Part shown: in pieces, positions 7,612-11,686 of the stretch
Numbering within the stretch: position 1 is the first letter of the stretch
Layout of the letters: each line of letters starts with the position of its first letter
Source: Novosphingobium sp.
GTDB lineage: Bacteria; Pseudomonadota; Alphaproteobacteria; Sphingomonadales; Sphingomonadaceae
Assembly (NCBI GenBank): GCA_021299075.1
Contig: JAJTFU010000142.1
Coordinates: 1 to 11,686, forward strand
DNA: 11,686 nucleotides
Direction: 5' to 3'
Notes under the pieces: model-generated
Database searches by the model: none
The model's input: only the letters and a program-made list of their open reading frames with translations
Told to the model about the DNA's origin: nothing
Translations under genes and position numbers: made by a program

Positions 7612-9095
7612 CACCACTTCTCCGGCTTAGCTGAAAACTGGGCCCGGCTCTCGATCGCCAGCCCCGCATTGAGCACGCCCTGCTCGTCGAACGGCTTGCC
7701 AACGATCTGCAGGCCAAGCGGGAGGCCCTCGCGGTTGAGCCCGGCGGGGACCGACATGGCGGGCAGGCCTGCCAGCGAGGCCGGGACGGCGAAGACGTCG
7801 TTGAGGTACATGCTCAGCGGATCGTCGCTCTTCTCGCCCAAGCCGAAGGCGGCGGTCGGCGCGGTGGGCGCCAGGATCAGGTCGCACAGGGTGAAGGCGT
7901 TCTTGAAGTCCTGCGCGATCAGCGTGCGGACCTTCTGCGCCTGGGTGTAATAGGCATCATAGAAGCCGGCCGAGAGCACATAGGTGCCGATCAGGATGCG
8001 GCGCTTGACCTCTGCCCCGAATCCGGCGGCGCGGGTGGCAGCGTACATGTCCTGCAGGCCGGCGCCATCGGGCAGGTCGCGCAGGCCGTACCGCACACCA
8101 TCATAGCGGGCGAGGTTCGACGAGGCTTCGGCGGGCGCGATGATGTAGTAGGCCGGCAGGGCATATTTGGTGTGCGGCAGCGACACGTCGACGATCTCGG
8201 CCCCGGCGTCCTTCAGCCAGGCGATCCCGGCATCCCAGCTGGCGGCGACATCGGCGTCCATACCGTCCATGCGGTATTCGCGCGGGATGCCGACCTTCTT
8301 GCCCGTCAGGTCGCCCGAGAGGCCGGCTTCCCATGCGGGTACCGGCATATCAAGGCTGGTCGAATCCTTCGGATCGAACCCGGCCATGGCTTCGAGCATG
8401 ATCGCGCAGTCGCGGACGTCGCGGGCCATCGGGCCGGCCTGGTCAAGCGAGCTGGCGAAGGCAACGATGCCCCAGCGGCTGCAGCGACCGTAGGTTGGCT
8501 TGATGCCCGAGATGCCGGTGAAGGCGGCGGGCTGGCGGATCGAGCCGCCGGTGTCGGTGCCGGTCGCGGCGGGAGCGAGCCGGGCCGAAACCGCGGCCGA
8601 GCTGCCGCCCGAGGAACCGCCAGGGGCGAGCGCGGCATTGCCGCCGTCATTGCGCCGCCAGGGCGAGATGACATTGCCGAAATAGGACGTCTCGTTCGAC
8701 GAGCCCATCGCGAACTGGTCAAGGTTGAGCTTGCCCAGCATGCCCGCGCCGGCATCCCACAGCTTCTGGGAAACGGTGCTTTCATACTCGGGCGTGAAGC
8801 CTTCGAGGATGTGGCTGGCCGCCGTGGTCTGCACGCCCTTGGTGGCGAAGAGGTCCTTCATGCCGATCGGAACGCCGCCCATCTTGCCCAGCGGCTCACC
8901 CTTGGCACGCTTCGCATCGGTGGCCTTCGCTGCTTCCAGCGCCTTTTCCGGCGTGGCGACGATGAAGGCGTTGAGGGCCTTCTGCGCAGCGGCGACATTG
9001 GCGTTGAACGCCTCGGCCACTTCAACCGCGGTGAAATCACCCTTGGCGACACCATCGCGGATCGCCGCGACGCCCAGTTCGGTCAGGTCGGTCAT
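7608..9095 (-). CDS. gatA: Glutamyl-/aspartyl-tRNA amidotransferase subunit A
   Basis: GatA is the amidase subunit that releases ammonia from glutamine and passes it to GatB. The 495-residue product is of normal length. The amidase-signature residues are visible: K80 in GVPIGMKDLF, the GGSSGGS stretch at 159-165 (S161 by spacing is the cis-Ser) and S185 in DTGGSIRQP, giving the Ser-cisSer-Lys triad. GIKPTYGRCSRWG and SSLDQAGPMAR follow as in the family. It starts one base after the gatC stop and overlaps gatB, so the three are translated together. Nothing looks damaged. Confidence 0.97.
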   Translation of the reverse strand: MTDLTELGVAAIRDGVAKGDFTAVEVAEAFNANVAAAQKALNAFIVATPEKALEAAKATDAKRAKGEPLGKMGGVPIGMKDLFATKGVQTTAASHILEGFTPEYESTVSQKLWDAGAGMLGKLNLDQFAMGSSNETSYFGNVISPWRRNDGGNAALAPGGSSGGSSAAVSARLAPAATGTDTGGSIRQPAAFTGISGIKPTYGRCSRWGIVAFASSLDQAGPMARDVRDCAIMLEAMAGFDPKDSTSLDMPVPAWEAGLSGDLTGKKVGIPREYRMDGMDADVAASWDAGIAWLKDAGAEIVDVSLPHTKYALPAYYIIAPAEASSNLARYDGVRYGLRDLPDGAGLQDMYAATRAAGFGAEVKRRILIGTYVLSAGFYDAYYTQAQKVRTLIAQDFKNAFTLCDLILAPTAPTAAFGLGEKSDDPLSMYLNDVFAVPASLAGLPAMSVPAGLNREGLPLGLQIVGKPFDEQGVLNAGLAIESRAQFSAKPEKWW

Positions 9096-9096
9096 A

Positions 9097-9399
9097 TTAT
9101 TCGATCACCTTGGGCACGCCGAAGAAGCCGTGCTCGGCCGCCGGGGCATTGGCGAGCACGCCGTCGCGGTTGTCGCCGCCAGTCAGCGGATCGGCATTGA
9201 CCACGTCATCGCGCAGCCGCAGCTTGTTCTCGATCACCGCGGTCATCGGCTCGACGCCGGTGACATCGACTTCACCGAGCTGCTCGACCCAGGCGAGGAT
9301 TCCGTTCAGTTCCGGCACCATCGCCGCAACTTCACCCTCGGACAGCTTGATCCGGGCCAGCGCGGCGATCTTAGCCACGGTAGCGGTATCGACCGACAT
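9097..9399 (-). CDS. gatC: Glutamyl-/aspartyl-tRNA amidotransferase subunit C
   Basis: GatC is the small subunit that wraps around the GatA-GatB interface and stabilises the complex. The 100-residue protein opens with VDTATVAKIAALARIKLSEGE, the family's N-terminal helix, and continues through ILAWVEQLGEVDVTGVEPM and LRDDVVNADPLT to a short tail AEHGFFGVPKVIE, which matches the usual ending. AAGGGA lies about six bases before ATG 9399. It is the first gene of gatCAB; the 78-base gap to the FKBP gene upstream may hold its promoter, but I see no convincing -35/-10 pair. Confidence 0.96.
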   Translation of the reverse strand: MSVDTATVAKIAALARIKLSEGEVAAMVPELNGILAWVEQLGEVDVTGVEPMTAVIENKLRLRDDVVNADPLTGGDNRDGVLANAPAAEHGFFGVPKVIE

Positions 9400-9477
9400 G
9401 GCGTTCCCTTGATAGAAATGGTTGTCAGCGCGCTAGCACCCGCCAGCGCGCGCTTCAAGGCAGGGAGAGCGCGGCGC

Positions 9478-10053
9478 TTACTGCGGCTGCGGAGGCATAC
9501 CCTGGGGCATGCCGCCCTGCGGTGCACCCTTGGCAGCGCCGCCGCCTTGGGCCTGCATCTGCTGTTGCAGCTGCTGCATCATCCGCATCTGGGCCTCAAC
9601 CTCGGCGCGGCTCTTGAAATCGAGCAGCTCGATCTCGAACACCAGGTCCGAATTGGCCGGAATTTCGACCGTGCCGGTCTGCGGATTGCGCTGTTCCTGC
9701 GGGCCGTAAGCCAGCTCGGACGGAATCTCGACCTTGTACTTGCCGCCCTTCTGCATCTTTTCGAGCGCCTGGGTGAAGCCGGGGATCACGCCTTCGACCG
9801 GGAAGACCGCGCGTTCGCCCTGGTCGAACACCTTGCCGTTTTCCAGCATGCCCTTGTAGTTGATCTGGACCACGTCGGCGACCGTCGGCGAAGGGCCGGT
9901 GCCAGCCTTGATCACGTCAACCTCAACGCCCTTGGGCAGCGTTGCCCAGGCCAGGCCGCCAGCCGCCAGCGCCGCCGCGGCCACGCCCAGCCACAGCTTG
10001 CCCAGTGCGCCCTTGGCGATCGGTTGCAGCGGAACGCGGGTAATCTCGGTCAT
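9478..10053 (-). CDS. Membrane-anchored FKBP-type peptidyl-prolyl isomerase
   Basis: This 191-residue protein has a short cytoplasmic start, one membrane-spanning or uncleaved signal segment at about 18-39 (LGKLWLGVAAAALAAGGLAW), and one FKBP domain at about 43-147. Binding-pocket residues of FKBP12 are conserved by alignment: Y66, F76, D77, V89, I90, F93 (in place of the usual Trp), Y116 and F139. It should catalyse cis-trans isomerisation of prolyl bonds in the periplasm. The tail from residue 150 is a Gln/Met-rich helix (QMRMMQQLQQQMQAQ) followed by Gly-Pro-Gln-Met repeats (PQGGMPQGMPPQPQ), which probably is disordered and may bind partners. AGGAAG lies about eight bases before ATG. It lies between rpsU and gatC, all on the - strand, separated from rpsU by a terminator. 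Confidence 0.92.
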   Translation of the reverse strand: MTEITRVPLQPIAKGALGKLWLGVAAAALAAGGLAWATLPKGVEVDVIKAGTGPSPTVADVVQINYKGMLENGKVFDQGERAVFPVEGVIPGFTQALEKMQKGGKYKVEIPSELAYGPQEQRNPQTGTVEIPANSDLVFEIELLDFKSRAEVEAQMRMMQQLQQQMQAQGGGAAKGAPQGGMPQGMPPQPQ

Positions 10054-10072
10054 GAATGGTCTTCCTGCTATG

Positions 10073-10109
10073 CGCCAAAAGCGAAGGGCGCGGATTGCTC
10101 CGCGCCCTC
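10073..10109 (-). terminator. Intrinsic terminator of rpsU
   Basis: On the - strand GGGCGCGGA (10107-10099) is followed by a GCAA loop and its complement TCCGCGCCC (10094-10086), then by TTCGCTTTT. The stem is nine base pairs plus one A-T, 30 bases after the rpsU stop and 20 bases before the FKBP start, so rpsU is likely a transcription unit of its own. Confidence 0.85.
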
Positions 10110-10137
10110 ATGGCTTATCGGCAAAACGCGCGCAAGC

Positions 10138-10344
10138 TTACTTGACGCCGTCACGCTCCATCCGCTTGCGCTCCATCTTGCGGGCGCGGCGGACAGCGGC
10201 GGCCTTTTCACGGGCGCGCTTTTCCGAAGGCTTTTCGAAGTGACGGCGCAGCTTCATCTCGCGGTACACGCCCTCACGCTGCAGCTTCTTCTTAAGCGCG
10301 CGCAGAGCCTGTTCGACATTATTGTCCCGGACGAGAATTTGCAT
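10138..10344 (-). CDS. rpsU: 30S ribosomal protein S21
   Basis: S21 binds the small subunit near the anti-Shine-Dalgarno end of 16S rRNA and helps initiate translation. The product is 68 residues, normal for the family. I chose ATG 10344, giving MQILVRDNNVEQALRALKKKL, because all S21 proteins start close to this point and GAGGTG lies about nine bases upstream; the longer frame from 10407 adds 21 residues that do not fit. The highly basic C-terminal half (RREHFEKPSEKR-like, here LRRHFEKPSEKRAREKAAA, then RKMERKRME) is typical of alphaproteobacterial S21. It has its own terminator at 10073-10109 and faces the divergent regulator gene at 10760. Confidence 0.97.
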   Translation of the reverse strand: MQILVRDNNVEQALRALKKKLQREGVYREMKLRRHFEKPSEKRAREKAAAVRRARKMERKRMERDGVK

Positions 10345-10724
10345 AAACCGACACACCTCACAAACGAAAGGACAGAGCCCCACGCGAATCTTCTGGCGGG
10401 GTTGCACCTGACGGAAAGCAACGAAAAACTGCGCCGAATCCCGTCTGGACCGGCTCGAAGTGGGGCGCCGTTAGCAAGGAGTCGCCCGCAAGGCAAGCTT
10501 TTGCGCGCCTTCCGCCACGCTGAAATGGCGAGTCGGCGGGAGTTAGTTGATGAAACACGCGCGCAGAGCATCATCCACTCACTGCATGAACCTTGCAGCG
10601 GCGCGCGGACTCAGGGATCGACGATTAGAAAGAGCCGACGCGAATGTAGCAGGCGGTTGGAGTGTAGGAAAATCGATCTTTCCGTCGTGATTTCGCCCTG
10701 AAACACGTATTTACGACATTATCA
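10345..10724. other. Intergenic region without a supported gene
   Basis: These 380 bases separate divergent rpsU and the regulator gene. Open frames here run antisense to real genes or lack a ribosome site and family resemblance, so I call none. The stretch must hold the rpsU promoter, but I see no convincing -35/-10 pair for it. A short inverted repeat, CTGCA/TGCAG with a seven-base loop, lies near 10582-10598 and has no obvious meaning. Confidence 0.5.
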
Positions 10725-10738
10725 TTGCATATATACAA
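10725..10738. promoter_or_regulatory. Near-palindrome upstream of the XRE regulator, candidate operator
   Basis: TTGCATATATACAA reads the same on both strands apart from one symmetric pair (12 of 14 positions match). It lies 21 bases before the regulator's ATG, inside an AT-rich stretch that stands out from its GC-rich surroundings and probably contains the -10 element. Placement and symmetry suggest that the XRE protein binds here and controls its own gene; this is inference. Confidence 0.4.
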
Positions 10739-10759
10739 CGAATCGGCTAGAAGGCGCGC

Positions 10760-11014
10760 ATGCTCTTCAATCGTATCAACCTCTTTCGTCAGGAAAAGGG
10801 CCTCTCTCGCAAGGAACTGGCCGAACTGGTTGCGGTGAACCCGCAGACCATCGGCTATCTCGAGCGGGGGGATTACCGGCCGACGGTAGAACTCGCCCTA
10901 AAACTGGCCCAGGCCTTTGGCGTGAGCGTGGAAACGCTGTTCGCGCTCGAACCCTTCCCTTCCCTTGCCGAGCAGCTTGACCGCAAGGCAGCCAAGGATA
11001 CCGATCATGACTGA
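10760..11014 (+). CDS. Short XRE-family helix-turn-helix regulator
   Basis: This is an 84-residue DNA-binding protein made almost only of an HTH_3/XRE domain at about residues 5-63. The HTH reads LSRKELAELVAVNPQTIGYLE, with recognition helix around NPQTIGYLERG, followed by DYRPTVELALKLAQAFGVSVETLF, which closes the five-helix fold. A charged tail (LDRKAAKDTDHD) follows. There is no sensor domain, so the protein presumably acts as a dimeric repressor. AGAAGG lies five to six bases before ATG. The last eight bases overlap the following membrane-protein gene. Short XRE proteins of this kind are commonly found next to small membrane proteins, as here. Target genes are unknown; the palindrome at 10725 is a candidate site. 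Confidence 0.9.
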   Translation: MLFNRINLFRQEKGLSRKELAELVAVNPQTIGYLERGDYRPTVELALKLAQAFGVSVETLFALEPFPSLAEQLDRKAAKDTDHD

Positions 11015-11471
11015 AACGCAGCCCGAACGCATTTTCCGGATCAATCTGAGCACCCGCATCAGCAAGCTGCTTGGCAGCTATGCACTGGTGGCCATGCACA
11101 GCTGGTTTCTCGTCAAACTGGCACTGCCTTCTGAAAACGGCGGCGCCGAGCTTGTCGTCGGTCTGGCCGCCATCACTGGCATGCTGGCCAGCATCGTGTT
11201 TTTCGTGAGCACTTACGGAGTCATCGCCAATGCGCCCGACGCCGCACTGGACGAGCGCGAACTGGCCGAGCGCAATCGTGCCTATTTCGGCGCGTTCAAG
11301 TATCTGGTGCTGATGACCGTCGCAGGCGGGATGATCCCGGAAACGCTCGCCAAGCTGTTCAACTTCGAACTCTCGATCGGCGTGCTGAAGAACTTTATCC
11401 TGCTGATGTTCACAACCGCGTTGGTCCTGCCGGGCTTCCTGATCGCCTGGTCGGATCGGGAGGAAGCCTGA
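11007..11471 (+). CDS. Four-helix membrane protein, DUF2178-like, partner of the XRE regulator
   Basis: ATG 11007 overlaps the regulator's last codons and has AAGGA about nine bases upstream; the earlier start at 10965 would lie deep inside the regulator gene. The 154-residue product has four probable membrane segments at about 22-40, 48-72, 99-116 and 127-147, with a soluble loop of about 25 residues between the second and third. That loop holds DERELAERNRAYFGAF, recalling the conserved DERE...R..A motif of DUF2178 proteins, which are also encoded beside small XRE regulators. The assignment is by motif memory, not by search. The overlap implies coupled translation and suggests the membrane protein works with, or is controlled by, the regulator. 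No enzymatic residues are evident. Confidence 0.82.
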   Translation: MTETQPERIFRINLSTRISKLLGSYALVAMHSWFLVKLALPSENGGAELVVGLAAITGMLASIVFFVSTYGVIANAPDAALDERELAERNRAYFGAFKYLVLMTVAGGMIPETLAKLFNFELSIGVLKNFILLMFTTALVLPGFLIAWSDREEA

Positions 11472-11555
11472 GTCCTAACCCGCGCAGCACTGCCACGACT
11501 GCGGACAAGATGGCAGACCGGCAGCCCATATCCCCCCAGCAGCTTTCGCGCTAAA

Positions 11556-11569
11556 CCCCTCATCAGGGG
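11556..11569 (+). promoter_or_regulatory. Small hairpin covering the symporter ribosome binding site
   Basis: CCCCT (11556-11560) pairs with AGGGG (11565-11569) around a CATC loop. The AGGGGG arm is also the Shine-Dalgarno sequence of the gene starting at 11575, so folding would hide it. With only five base pairs the effect may be slight, and no ligand-binding element is visible. Confidence 0.3.
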
Positions 11570-11574
11570 GACGC

Positions 11575-11686
11575 ATGAACACCACTTTTACCGCTGCCGA
11601 CTGGGCCGTGCTCGGCCTCTATGTCGCGTTGCTCGCGGCGGCTGGATGGCTGACCACGCGGCGGGGGATGAAGTCCGAGGACTATT
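11575..11686 (+). CDS. N-terminal fragment of a sodium:solute symporter
   Basis: Only the first 37 residues are inside the window; the gene runs off the right edge. The sequence DWAVLGLYVALLAAAGWL is a first membrane helix, and it is followed by TTRRGMKSEDY. In sodium:solute symporter (SSS) proteins a helix of this sort is followed by a basic turn and then the phrase SxEDYFLAGR, so the match at the cut end is good. AGGGGG lies five bases before ATG 11575. The transported solute cannot be told from this part. A 103-base gap separates it from the membrane-protein gene on the same strand. Confidence 0.75.
   Translation, partial: MNTTFTAADWAVLGLYVALLAAAGWLTTRRGMKSEDY

Noticed and set aside
8172..9200. 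A 342-residue open frame on the + strand
   Set aside because: It is antisense to gatA and the end of gatC, which have unmistakable motifs; composition is that of a shadow frame.
9428..9451. GCGCGCT/AGCGCGC inverted repeat between the FKBP gene and gatC as a terminator
   Set aside because: Seven pairs, ten-base loop and no T-tract on either strand; it may be chance in GC-rich DNA.
10345..10407. Longer rpsU start at 10407
   Set aside because: The 21 extra residues are not found in S21 proteins, and ATG 10344 has a proper ribosome site.
8725..10701. A 658-residue open frame on the + strand
   Set aside because: It runs antisense through gatA, gatC, the FKBP gene and rpsU, is arginine-, leucine- and histidine-rich as expected for a GC-rich shadow frame, and lacks family motifs.

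Overview
The window looks like chromosomal DNA of a GC-rich alphaproteobacterium, most likely a sphingomonad (Sphingomonadales). This rests on the gatC-gatA-gatB gene order, the GatB and GatA sequence style, a two-domain periplasmic M16 peptidase, and several small exported proteins of types I associate with that order. No rRNA, tRNA, CRISPR array, insertion sequence or phage gene is visible.

Layout. On the + strand at 1-3611: the 3' end of a possible DUF4139-type gene, a complete two-domain M16 zinc peptidase, and a 99-residue protein of unknown role, closed by a strong terminator. On the - strand, read from right to left from 10344 to 3686: rpsU (ribosomal protein S21) with its own terminator, a membrane-anchored FKBP-type prolyl isomerase, gatC-gatA-gatB (the tRNA-dependent amidotransferase), and then three tightly linked genes for exported proteins: an unrecognised 245-residue protein, an M48 metallopeptidase, and a broken gene. 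On the + strand again from 10760: a short XRE-type regulator overlapping a four-helix membrane protein whose DERE motif recalls DUF2178 proteins, then the start of a sodium:solute symporter. The 415-base gap 10345-10759 separates the divergent rpsU and regulator genes.

How the genes work together. GatCAB converts Glu-tRNA(Gln), and where needed Asp-tRNA(Asn), into the correctly charged tRNA. S21 and the FKBP protein fit a translation and protein-folding neighbourhood. The three-gene - strand cluster at 3686-6155 is visibly less GC-rich than its flanks, has coupled starts, and encodes only exported proteins, so it may be an envelope-proteostasis module acquired separately. The regulator and membrane protein overlap and lie downstream of a near-perfect palindrome, suggesting an autoregulated pair.

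The most notable observations are two broken reading frames. gatB, normally essential, changes frame near 6515 and appears to have lost about 35-40 codons at the same point. The last gene of the AT-richer cluster changes frame near 4035, probably also with some loss. Either could be genuine decay or an assembly error. I see no clear novel defence or mobile system; the XRE/membrane-protein pair and the protease cluster are the best candidates for less-described biology.
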